A stretch of DNA of 27,220 nt from a virus: the IMG/VR virus record IMGVR_UViG_3300007363_000081, positions 1 to 27,220 of that record; one strand, given 5' to 3'. Each line of letters opens with the position of its first letter. The first letter of the stretch is position 1. The translations under genes and the position numbers were made by a program. Shown here piece after piece: positions 7,685 through 12,869 of the stretch. The notes under the pieces were generated by a model. That model was not told the DNA's origin, did not search any database, and saw nothing but the letters and a program-made list of their open reading frames with translations.

Positions 7685-8186
7685 CCTTTTCGAGCGCCAT
7701 GTTATCTTCCATGATCAGTTTGGCCTGCCTCTCAAGGAACGGAGCCCTACAAGCCCCTAGGTTGAGTTGAAACGCGCCTTTGAGCTCTTGATACGTTTCT
7801 TGCCAAGATCGAGCCTGTGCGCGAGCTGTGGCCTCGAGGCGCTGCATTGCATCCTCAACCTCGCTCATCGTTTCGGGCACCCAGTATCCTTTCACATCTG
7901 ACAGTATCGGGACGTGGTACTCGATCCGTAGCCTACGGATGATCGCACGGACCTGTCGGAGCGTTGTTTCTTCTGGGTTTCTGAGGTTGATATCTGCTTC
8001 GTGGGTATCGTGGCAACCGAGCCAGCGCTCGCTTTTCATTATCTCCCTCTGTGTTATCCGGCCCGATGGCCTCTTTTTTGCCTCAAAACTGATCAGCGAA
8101 AGCACGGCCAGCTCATCATTTGAGAGGCGTGTCAGATCAACAACGATCTCACGGCTGCCGATTTTGTAGGTCCAAGAGTCTGGCAT
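7671..8186 (-). CDS. Winged-helix DNA-binding-like protein
   Basis: 171 residues. The central part (about 70-105: EETTLRQVRAIIRRLRIEYHVP, then ILSDVKGYWVPE) reads as a recognition helix followed by a wing ending in GYW. This pattern is seen in small phage and plasmid winged-helix proteins that choose between alternative start-site or operator contacts. The N-terminal part (about 15-55) may hold a second HTH (LSNDELAVLSLISF, GRITQREIM). The C-terminal 65 residues are helical and charged. It lies 4 bp after the coiled-coil gene at 8191. It is a reasonable candidate for the regulator of the four operator sites, one of which overlaps its own stop codon, but nothing in the sequence proves it. Confidence 0.6.
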   Translation of the reverse strand: MPDSWTYKIGSREIVVDLTRLSNDELAVLSLISFEAKKRPSGRITQREIMKSERWLGCHDTHEADINLRNPEETTLRQVRAIIRRLRIEYHVPILSDVKGYWVPETMSEVEDAMQRLEATARAQARSWQETYQELKGAFQLNLGACRAPFLERQAKLIMEDNMALEKAYTA

Positions 8187-8190
8187 AGGG

Positions 8191-8562
8191 TCAGAACAAC
8201 TTTAACTGGCGTTCGTACTTGATTTTGATGACGGGCTCGTATCTCACGGACTCGCCCTCGATCGCAATGGATTGGCCTTTCATAAGCAGCGAGAAAGCCA
8301 GATCGCTCAAGCATTGCTGATCGTCATTGATCGAAAGAGTGAGCTTGTCCAGCTCCTCCTGCTCTGTCGGCATGGTCTGCATCATCTCGGCCTCGAGCTG
8401 TTGCTTCTTGCTGCGTATGGCGGCGATCTGGTTGCTCGTTTCCACGTAGCTGGTGTTTTGGGAGAAAACGTCTTTTATTTGCTCGCGGATCTCTTTGCGC
8501 CGCTGCTTGTTGCCAGCGATGCGCATGAGGATGTTTTTGATGTCCTGTGTGTCTGCTTGCAT
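8191..8562 (-). CDS. Coiled-coil phage protein of unknown function
   Basis: 123 residues, mostly helical: KNILMRIAGNKQRRKEIREQIKDVF, then NQIAAIRSKKQQLEAEMMQT and a charged C-terminus with VRYEPVIKIKYERQLKLF. Heptad-like spacing suggests a coiled coil over about 15-85. The gene begins one base after the previous stop (8564) and ends 4 bp before the winged-helix gene, so the three probably share one transcript. I do not recognise a named family. Function unknown. Confidence 0.6.
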   Translation of the reverse strand: MQADTQDIKNILMRIAGNKQRRKEIREQIKDVFSQNTSYVETSNQIAAIRSKKQQLEAEMMQTMPTEQEELDKLTLSINDDQQCLSDLAFSLLMKGQSIAIEGESVRYEPVIKIKYERQLKLF

Positions 8563-8563
8563 A

Positions 8564-8812
8564 TTATCGAGAATCTGGGAGGCAGGAGATGGCGTTAGCG
8601 CCGAACGTCCAGCAGGTTACGCGCTGGGAGTCATCATGGAAGCGATAGAAATAATGGGCCGGGGACTCGCCTACCCGGACAGCCTGCGGGAGCTCTGGAT
8701 GGACTGGGAGCTGCATGTTTAGAAAGAGAAACAGAGGGACCAGAATACTGGAAGCAACAAGCAGACACAAACCTCCAATCAAGAGGTTGTCTTTGAAGCG
8801 ATCGTTTTCCAT
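8564..8812 (-). CDS. Small single-pass membrane protein
   Basis: 82 residues. One hydrophobic helix (about 11-32, LIGGLCLLVASSILVPLFLF) is followed by a short soluble domain: YFYRFHDDSQRVTCWTFGANAISCLP. The pair of cysteines in the CW...ISC.P phrase recurs in small phage and mobile-element membrane or periplasmic proteins. It is sandwiched between the small HTH gene (3 bp upstream) and the coiled-coil gene (1 bp downstream), hence part of the leftward operon. Role unknown. Confidence 0.55.
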   Translation of the reverse strand: MENDRFKDNLLIGGLCLLVASSILVPLFLFLNMQLPVHPELPQAVRVGESPAHYFYRFHDDSQRVTCWTFGANAISCLPDSR

Positions 8813-8815
8813 AGC

Positions 8816-8995
8816 TTAGAGCTTCACCTCGCCGCCTTTACCGTAGACGGCCTTGTTGATGGTTTGAAATGGGAGATGGTTCGCTCGAGCGATCTCCTTG
8901 ACGCGTTGGCGTCGATACAGACGATTGCCGGATAGCTCTCGAGCCTGCTTCTGCTCCGGGGTGGGTAAAGACTGTTTTGTTTCCTCTGGGGGCAT
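8816..8995 (-). CDS. Small basic HTH-like protein (59 aa)
   Basis: A 59-codon ORF that fits tightly before the membrane-protein gene. The protein starts MPPEETKQSLPTPEQKQA and contains RLYRRQRVKEIARANHLPFQ followed by TINKAVYGKGG. The segment KEIARANHLPFQTINKAVYG looks like a helix-turn-helix of the compact Cro/XRE type, with basic residues before it. It could bind DNA as a small regulator and is an alternative candidate for the operator-binding protein. The structured repeat element A lies immediately upstream (9013-9161). There is no Shine-Dalgarno. Confidence 0.5.
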   Translation of the reverse strand: MPPEETKQSLPTPEQKQARELSGNRLYRRQRVKEIARANHLPFQTINKAVYGKGGEVKL

Positions 8996-9012
8996 AATGG
9001 ATAGATTGCGCG

Positions 9013-9161
9013 GTTAAATCCCGCAAGGTGATGATGAGAGATGGCTTTTAGCCAACGCTGGCAATCAGCAATGAGTGATTCAGCGGTCTATAGCCCGCTC
9101 ATTTTGCTCATGTTTGCTCATCGTCACCTTGCGAGGGGCGACGGTTTCCTAGGCCGTCGCC
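9013..9161. repeat. Structured inverted-repeat element, copy A
   Basis: The left arm at about 9013-9039 (minus strand CTCATCATCACCTTGCGG) is matched by the right arm at about 9116-9136 (plus strand CTCATCGTCACCTTGCGA). These arms form an inverted repeat of about 18 bp with few mismatches. A perfect hairpin follows: GGCGACGG (9137-9144), 9-nt loop, CCGTCGCC (9154-9161). Inside, GCTCAT occurs three times at 9097, 9106 and 9116. Related elements lie at 9781-9921 and 10219-10329. No T tract follows either strand, so it is not a plain terminator. It sits just upstream of the small HTH gene. Confidence 0.6.
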
Positions 9162-9178
9162 GAGAGAGAGCTGTTGCT

Positions 9179-9367
9179 CTATGAGAGACTTTCTTCGTCC
9201 TGAGACTGGTGGCGTTTCTGGTCCTCGCGGGGAGTCTTTGATTGACGCCTGCGCGATTCTTCGGGCTGGCATAACTGCACCTCCTCAACACCGTCGAGGT
9301 AGAGAATCACCCAACCCCAGACCATCTTTTCCATGTTCCTGTATCTCCATGCGATCCATTGCCCCAT
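9179..9367 (-). CDS. Possible small protein (62 aa), frame uncertain
   Basis: Protein starting MGQWIAWRYRNMEKMVWGWV with a short hydrophobic part (VWGWVILYLDGVEEVQL) and a very charged C-terminus (PEESRRRQSKTPREDQKRHQ). An internal ATG at codon 12 could also be used. A second minus-strand ORF, 9108-9272 (54 aa, MPARRIAQASIKDSP), overlaps it in another frame and has the better ribosome site (GGAGGT, 6 nt, ATG), which is odd in a genome with few Shine-Dalgarno sites. The longer frame has more protein-like composition. I cannot tell which, if either, is expressed. Confidence 0.35.
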   Translation of the reverse strand: MGQWIAWRYRNMEKMVWGWVILYLDGVEEVQLCQPEESRRRQSKTPREDQKRHQSQDEESLS

Positions 9368-9409
9368 ATCCTCCTTTTTCGTATCCCCTTTTGCATGGCT
9401 TACCCATAG

Positions 9410-9526
9410 CGAGACTGGCAGGAGTCGAACCTGCGAATGTAAACAATCTCCCTAGTTAGTTTCCATGTGGGCATGAGATGTAAACTAGGTTGATGTTCAT
9501 GCCTTTGGCCCCTTGGCTACAGTCTC
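9410..9526 (-). tRNA. tRNA-like sequence with expanded anticodon region
   Basis: On the minus strand: acceptor GAGACTG (9526-9520) pairs perfectly with CAGTCTC (9417-9411). D-arm GCC-AAGGGGCCAAA-GGC lies at 9517-9501 and T-arm GCAGG-TTCGACT-CCTGC at 9434-9418, with discriminator G at 9410. No CCA is encoded. The best anticodon stem is TGAAC (9499-9495) with GTTTA (9444-9440) and a 5-nt variable loop. That leaves 50 nt where a 7-nt loop belongs, about 43 extra. The extra segment folds by itself (AGTTT/AAACT and CCTAGTT/AACTAGG pairings). The anticodon cannot be assigned; CAA is possible if the loop begins ATCAA. It may be an interrupted tRNA, a tRNA mimic or a remnant. Confidence 0.5.
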
Positions 9527-9533
9527 AAGCGTT

Positions 9534-9761
9534 CTATGCGGCTACCGGCTCCGTGTAGCTAACCGGCGGCGTAAACGTCGCGTCTGAGTCGATTTTGCGA
9601 ATATCCACACCAACTCTCTTGCCCTGATAAAAGACCTCGAGAATGATGGGAGAAAGGACCCTCTTTTGAGCAACTGACTTGTAAAGTACGAAAAGATCAT
9701 CTTTTGATATCTCCGTTTCAAGGCGTAGTCCATTGACCAATACTATCTGGGTCCTTGACAT
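9534..9761 (-). CDS. Small phage protein of unknown function (75 aa)
   Basis: The start is taken at the ATG at 9761 (MSRTQIVLVNGLRLETEISK). A longer version would begin at 9797 inside repeat element B and add 12 residues, which is less likely. The protein is mixed alpha/beta with LVNGLRLETEIS, DDLFVLYKSVAQK and GKRVGVDIRKIDSD. GAGG lies 6 nt before the ATG. No named family is recognised. It lies directly 5' of the tRNA-like sequence (8 bp) and 3' of element B. Confidence 0.55.
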   Translation of the reverse strand: MSRTQIVLVNGLRLETEISKDDLFVLYKSVAQKRVLSPIILEVFYQGKRVGVDIRKIDSDATFTPPVSYTEPVAA

Positions 9762-9780
9762 GGCGGCCTCACAAAGTTTT

Positions 9781-9921
9781 GCGGTTTCCCGCCGCAAGTG
9801 GTGGTGAAAAGGTGGAGTGCCCAGAGGCCGCTAAGCCTCGCCAGTTCAGCATGGGAGCGACCCACGCCTTACACTCCCCCTCTTCATCATCACTCACGGC
9901 GAGAGACGAAAGAATCGTCTC
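9781..9921. repeat. Structured inverted-repeat element, copy B
   Basis: The left arm at 9781-9808 (minus strand CACCACCACTTGCGGCGG) is related to the right arm at 9882-9902 (plus strand CATCATCACTCACGGCGA). A perfect hairpin follows directly: GAGACGA (9903-9909), AAGAA, TCGTCTC (9915-9921). Layout and consensus match copies A and C. The region up to 10005 holds further hairpins on the minus strand, GCCCGC/GCGGGGC near 9950 and AGCTG/CAGCT near 9995, and no gene I can support. Confidence 0.6.
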
Positions 9922-10005
9922 CGCACACCAATGAGCTTTTATGCGGCCCCGCTCTTCGCGGGCTTTCAACGGGTTCTAGCCGCCTAAGCTGGACATATCA
10001 GCTCT

Positions 10006-10107
10006 CTACTTGGTGAAGGTCAAAATGTCGTGGGGTAAAACCACCGTCCAGCATCGGCCAAGTAACAGGGCATCAATCCCTTGCTGGCTCTTGCCGTGCG
10101 CTTTCAT
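10006..10107 (-). CDS. Possible 33-aa protein
   Basis: A short ORF, MKAHGKSQQGIDALLLGRCW then TVVLPHDILTFTK, ends with TAG at 10006-10008. Composition is protein-like, with a hydrophobic middle and few low-complexity residues. An in-frame TAG lies four codons before the ATG, fixing the start. There is no Shine-Dalgarno. It is preceded by a folded 80-nt segment (10138-10219) that could be its leader. I recognise no family; it may also be chance. Confidence 0.3.
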   Translation of the reverse strand: MKAHGKSQQGIDALLLGRCWTVVLPHDILTFTK

Positions 10108-10137
10108 GCGCTGCTATTTCGGCTCTCTTTATGTGAC

Positions 10138-10219
10138 CCTATCATCAGGGTTGGAGATTCCAGCCTTTCGATGCGGTTTAGCCTATAGAGCAGTCTTTCT
10201 CAACTGCTTGCCTGATAGG
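10138..10219 (-). ncRNA. Candidate structured RNA or leader element
   Basis: On the minus strand CCTATCAGG (10219-10211) pairs with CCTGATgATAGG (10149-10138), closing a domain. Inside are a GCAGT/ACTGC hairpin (10207-10190), GGCT repeats and a TGGA-ATC-TCCA hairpin. This gives a multi-stem junction upstream of the 33-aa ORF. It resembles a riboswitch or attenuator in layout, but I cannot match it to a known class. Confidence 0.3.
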
Positions 10220-10329
10220 ATTTCCCGCCGTGAGGAGTGATGATTGCCAACTTTGCAGAGGCACCCGCAGTAGCTCACTTACGAGCATCACCACTCGCGG
10301 CGAGGGGCGTGCCTATGCCTTTGGCACGT
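10219..10329. repeat. Structured inverted-repeat element, copy C
   Basis: The left arm at about 10219-10244 (minus strand ATCATCACTCCTCACGGC) is matched by the right arm at about 10283-10304 (plus strand GCATCACCACTCGCGGCG). A hairpin follows: GCGTGCC (10307-10313), 9-nt loop, GGCACGT (10323-10329). Here the hairpin overlaps the last codons and stop (10313-10315) of the 87-aa gene. The arms and adjoining hairpin match copies A and B. Confidence 0.55.
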
Positions 10330-10576
10330 CCTCGGCTTTATATGTTTGTGACATTTCGACCAGCTCCTCTTGCATGAGGGACAGCGCCGCCTTCCATCCG
10401 TCCTCGAAGCTCGACATCCGGGCCTCGTCTATTTCGCTTTCTGCTTTAACCGTTCGTGTCAGAGATGCGGCAAGCGCTGCTCTCATTTGCTCGACCCGGT
10501 TGAGGGTGGCAATGCTGCCAAGTTTAGCAGCTTTTTCGTTACTTGGCTGTGGACAGCCGCATTTGAAACAGTGCAT
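10313..10576 (-). CDS. Small helical protein with N-terminal cysteine cluster
   Basis: 87 residues. It starts MHCFKCGCPQPSNEKAAKLG, giving C3, C6 and C8, a half zinc-ribbon. The rest is helical and charged (LNRVEQMRAALAASLTRTVK, EIDEARMSSFEDGWKAALSLM, QEELVEMSQTYK). With only one cysteine cluster it could bind metal as a dimer or pair with another protein. It starts one base after the stop of the GcrA-like gene and its stop codon is part of repeat element C. I do not recognise a named family. Confidence 0.6.
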   Translation of the reverse strand: MHCFKCGCPQPSNEKAAKLGSIATLNRVEQMRAALAASLTRTVKAESEIDEARMSSFEDGWKAALSLMQEELVEMSQTYKAEDVPKA

Positions 10577-10577
10577 A

Positions 10578-10751
10578 TCATTCGTTTGTCTTGTCGGTTT
10601 TTATTCCAAGTCTTTTTAGACCATCCTCGACTCGTCTGACCCCTTCTTCCATGGCCCCACCGTAGCCGATTTTTCTGGCGATTTCACCCGTCGATCGCAT
10701 CCCTTTCTCCCAGAGTTTCTTGATACGCATATCCTTTTGATTGAATTGCAT
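10578..10751 (-). CDS. GcrA-like HTH protein
   Basis: The ATG at 10751 overlaps the upstream stop region (TGATATG) and gives 57 residues. A start at 10778 is possible but would overlap the upstream gene further. The segment DMRIKKLWEKGMRSTGEIAR then KIGY has the shape of the GcrA-type HTH (rixxLWxxGxSxxEIAxxLG). The second half, GVRRVEDGLKRLGI, follows as the third helix and tail. GcrA-like small proteins bind DNA and RNA polymerase in Alphaproteobacteria, and phage versions are common. It may be a regulator of this operon. Its neighbours are a zinc ribbon and a cysteine-cluster protein. Confidence 0.55.
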   Translation of the reverse strand: MQFNQKDMRIKKLWEKGMRSTGEIARKIGYGGAMEEGVRRVEDGLKRLGIKTDKTNE

Positions 10752-10752
10752 A

Positions 10753-10980
10753 TCACAGGTTGTCGAATACGCTGCCAATCTCTAGGGGACTACTGACAGC
10801 CTGCTCGATAACCGAGGGAAAAAGTGGGAGCTGATTCTCTGAAACCCTTGCGCTCCCACGACACACCCGACATCTTCCTGCTTGGTAGATATTCCAGCGG
10901 ATCGTCTGGGCCCTCGTTCGCTTGCAGGTCTTGCAGGCGAACGTATAGAGCCGACGCCACTTTTTTTGCTTCTTATCCAT
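10753..10980 (-). CDS. Zinc-ribbon protein (75 aa)
   Basis: Very basic N-terminus (MDKKQKKWRRLYTFACKTCK). Two CxxC pairs, C16/C19 and C37/C40 (CKTC and CRVC), are spaced as in a zinc ribbon. The C-terminus is acidic to neutral and hydrophobic (LPLFPSVIEQAV, IGSVFDNL). Such small ribbons in phages usually bind nucleic acid or a polymerase subunit. The start overlaps the end of the TM gene at 10973 by 8 bp, and the stop abuts the next ATG, so it is part of a tight operon. Confidence 0.6.
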   Translation of the reverse strand: MDKKQKKWRRLYTFACKTCKRTRAQTIRWNIYQAGRCRVCRGSARVSENQLPLFPSVIEQAVSSPLEIGSVFDNL

Positions 10981-11314
10981 ACAACAAGCGATAGAAAACG
11001 GCCAAGAAACCCAGACACACTACTCCGGCTGTTATGACTACGGCCTTCCAAAGCTCATTGATCTGATCTTGTGTCACTGGCGGGGGTATGGGGGTTGATG
11101 GCACCTCTTTGGATCGACACGAGACACGAGTGTTTAGCGTGAGGTTGAGGCTATGTATCTCGATTCCATGATTATCTTGTGAGTATGCGGCTGCCAAAAC
11201 TGCCCCATCAGACAAAGCCTTGGCGTAGTCTTCATCTATAACAACTCTCCCAATGATGTCTTGTGCTTGTTGAGAAAAGTGCAGCATTACAGGTACGTCT
11301 ATCATTTTGCCCAT
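10973..11314 (-). CDS. Tail-anchored membrane protein of unknown function
   Basis: 113 residues. The N-terminal 65 residues form a soluble, beta-rich domain (MIDVPVMLHFSQQAQDIIGRVV, DEDYAKALSDGAVLAAAYSQ, IEIHSLNLTL). A proline-rich linker follows (STPIPPPV), then a C-terminal hydrophobic helix (about 90-110, AVVITAGVVCLGFLAVFYRLL). This is a tail-anchor layout with the soluble part probably in the cytoplasm. It lies 7 bp after the 3D-domain membrane gene, so two membrane proteins are made together. No named family is recognised. Confidence 0.6.
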   Translation of the reverse strand: MGKMIDVPVMLHFSQQAQDIIGRVVIDEDYAKALSDGAVLAAAYSQDNHGIEIHSLNLTLNTRVSCRSKEVPSTPIPPPVTQDQINELWKAVVITAGVVCLGFLAVFYRLLYG

Positions 11315-11321
11315 AGCGTTT

Positions 11322-11849
11322 TTATAGCTTGGTTACGATTAAATCATGTATTCCGAACGTGATCGCGGCCTCGAGATCCTTGCCAAAGTACCAATCGAGG
11401 TGCTGCTTTCCGGTATAGCGTTTATTCATTCTATCGAGGACCACACACACGCCCATGCCGTCGACTCGTAAGCGGGTGCCGAATGGGTAATCATTCGAGG
11501 CGCAGATCCCTTCCTCCATCTTCGCATCCAAGACACAGATGTCTTCACCGGATGCCGCTATGCACGGCGTGTCATCCGTTTCCTCCGGGCGCGAGGTGTA
11601 GGCCGTGACGTGCATGGTCGTGCCGGTGGGAGCTGCGGGAGGTTCGACCAGCATCTCACTTGGTAGGGTAGCCGCGGCTGCTGGCGCTACTGATACAGGT
11701 CCGGGCTCCGGCAGTACCTCGCTGCATCCTTTGAGGAAATAGGCGACGGCGGTGATCAGGAAAGCGACGATCAGGACGTGGACGAAATGGGAGGGCTTGG
11801 ACTTGTATCGTCCATCGGACCAACGGATCTCGTGTTTGTATGTGTGCAT
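11322..11849 (-). CDS. Membrane-anchored 3D-domain protein (RlpA/MltA-like barrel)
   Basis: 175 residues. One transmembrane helix (about 22-39, HFVHVLIVAFLITAVAYFLK) is followed by C42, a proline/alanine-rich linker to about residue 76, and a domain from 79 on with TAYTSRPEETDDTPCIAASG, PFGTRLRVDG, VCVVLDRMNKRY, HLDWYF and EAAITFG. This matches the 3D domain, a double-psi beta-barrel named for three aspartates and found in cell-wall-active proteins such as MltA and Rpf-type enzymes. Its likely place is the outer face of the membrane, acting on or binding peptidoglycan. The gene begins about 5 nt from a strong promoter. It could aid lysis or remodel the wall. It is not near the tail genes. Confidence 0.75.
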   Translation of the reverse strand: MHTYKHEIRWSDGRYKSKPSHFVHVLIVAFLITAVAYFLKGCSEVLPEPGPVSVAPAAAATLPSEMLVEPPAAPTGTTMHVTAYTSRPEETDDTPCIAASGEDICVLDAKMEEGICASNDYPFGTRLRVDGMGVCVVLDRMNKRYTGKQHLDWYFGKDLEAAITFGIHDLIVTKL

Positions 11850-11860
11850 ATTGCCACACT

Positions 11861-11889
11861 ATTATACTGCAAGCCGTATAGCTGTGCAA
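11861..11889 (-). promoter_or_regulatory. Strong promoter of the 3D-domain gene
   Basis: Minus strand -35 TTGCAC (11884-11889), 17-bp spacer, -10 TATAAT (11861-11866, perfect). The ATG ends at 11849, so the predicted leader is about 5 nt. The spacer holds operator copy 2. Confidence 0.8.
11863..11880 (-). promoter_or_regulatory. Operator copy 2, within the promoter spacer
   Basis: Plus strand TATACTGCAAGCCGTATA. TATAC and GTATA form the outer symmetric arms around the GCAAGCC core. It lies between the -35 and -10 and covers part of the -10, a position suited to repression. Confidence 0.6.
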
Positions 11890-11890
11890 G

Positions 11891-11905
11891 GGGGAGATAT
11901 CCACA
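11891..11905 (-). promoter_or_regulatory. Conserved upstream box, copy 1 (DnaA-box-like)
   Basis: Plus strand GGGGAGATATCCACA, directly upstream of the -35 on the minus strand. The same 15 bases occur at 16103-16117 in the same place relative to the leftward promoter there. The end ATATCCACA differs at one position from the DnaA box TTATCCACA. Confidence 0.5.
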
Positions 11906-11920
11906 GTGTGACACTGTTTT

Positions 11921-12100
11921 TTACAAAGGTGTCACAGCGTCGGAGTCAGGCATCTTTTTGACAGTGATTTCCCACGTACCAAGCCGCTCGCCTTTGTAAG
12001 TGACGTTCTCTTGCGCGATACTAAGACTCTCCGCGCCTGTATCTCGGCAAATATGGATGAGGGCATAGCAAATAGCGTTGACCTTTTCTATCTCTGTCAT
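11921..12100 (-). CDS. Small phage protein of unknown function (59 aa)
   Basis: A 59-codon ORF with a protein-like sequence: MTEIEKVNAICYALIHICRD, TGAESLSIAQENVTYKGERL, GTWEITVKKMPDSD. The pattern is an amphipathic helix followed by two or three beta strands. It lies between the exonuclease gene (22 bp upstream) and the promoter of the 3D-domain gene. The stop (11921-11923) sits in the loop of a perfect hairpin, TGTGACAC (11907-11914) and GTGTCACA (11929-11936), which could be an operator or mRNA 3'-end structure; no T tract follows it on the minus strand. No family recognised. Confidence 0.55.
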   Translation of the reverse strand: MTEIEKVNAICYALIHICRDTGAESLSIAQENVTYKGERLGTWEITVKKMPDSDAVTPL

Positions 12101-12122
12101 ACGATGTGCTTTTGTAAAGGTT

Positions 12123-12869
12123 TTAGAGGATTGGCGGGTTACTCGTCATTTGTCCCTTCTCCATCTTCCACTCTCCCGGTTGCATTTTTGGGTCTGTAAT
12201 AACTGGCATCCCAAAAAGTGATTTTTGCTTTGTTTTCGGTTCTGGGAGCTCAGTAAACTTGCGATAGAGGAAGTTGGTCATTAGCACGTCGCTATCGGCC
12301 CTGTGAGCCTGTATGCCTTCCTGCGGGCCTCCGAACTGAGCATAGAGATCCGTGAGCTTATAGCGCAGGCCGTAGGCTTTTATATCAAGCACACGGCACG
12401 CAAAATCCATGTGCGTCTCGTTCCATGCCTGCTCCTCTCCAAGCTGCCCGGCTTTATAGATCGCGGCTGTATCAACGAATCCATTGCGTATAATTGGGTT
12501 GGCGCTAACCATCGACAGCCCGATACTGTCGCTCGAAATGCTATATTTTGCGATTGCGTTGGCTAGAAATAGGTTATCGAAACGGCTGATATTATGACCC
12601 ACGAGCGGGAATCCTTTGACGAACTCGAGGAACTCACGCCAGCACTCTTTTGACGGTCGGCCTTTTTCGTCGACCTCGGCTTGCGTGATCCCGGTGATCC
12701 GCACCGTGTCCACACTCAAGGCTGTGGCCGGGCGTATCAACCACGAGCGCACCGGCTCCGGTTCTCCGTTGCGGACGATAAGGGCACCGATCTCTATTGC
12801 CTCGTCCTTTTCAGGGTAAAGTCCTGTCGTCTCGAGATCATAGACGGCGTAGGTATTTGGGTATTTCAT
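12123..12869 (-). CDS. DEDDh 3'-5' exonuclease (DnaQ-like)
   Basis: 248 residues with all three exonuclease motifs: Exo I DLETTGL (D11, E13), Exo II GHNISRFDNLFL (D98), Exo III HRADSDVL (H189, D194). The His spacing makes it the DEDDh class, as in the DNA polymerase III epsilon subunit. The two-metal-ion fold removes nucleotides from 3' ends. The last 40 residues are lysine/proline-rich and look disordered. The gene overlaps the methyltransferase stop by four bases (ATGA), so the two are translationally coupled. With the ERF protein it suggests a recombination or repair module. Proofreading is less likely, since no phage polymerase is seen. Confidence 0.88.
   Translation of the reverse strand: MKYPNTYAVYDLETTGLYPEKDEAIEIGALIVRNGEPEPVRSWLIRPATALSVDTVRITGITQAEVDEKGRPSKECWREFLEFVKGFPLVGHNISRFDNLFLANAIAKYSISSDSIGLSMVSANPIIRNGFVDTAAIYKAGQLGEEQAWNETHMDFACRVLDIKAYGLRYKLTDLYAQFGGPQEGIQAHRADSDVLMTNFLYRKFTELPEPKTKQKSLFGMPVITDPKMQPGEWKMEKGQMTSNPPIL

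Noticed and set aside
9001-10330. CRISPR array or ordinary tandem repeat
   Set aside because: The repeated parts are paired inverted arms with different interiors and spacing, not direct repeats with unique spacers of equal length.
11907-11936. TGTGACAC/GTGTCACA hairpin as a leftward terminator
   Set aside because: No T tract follows on the minus strand. It was kept only as a possible operator or 3'-end structure in the 11921-12100 entry.
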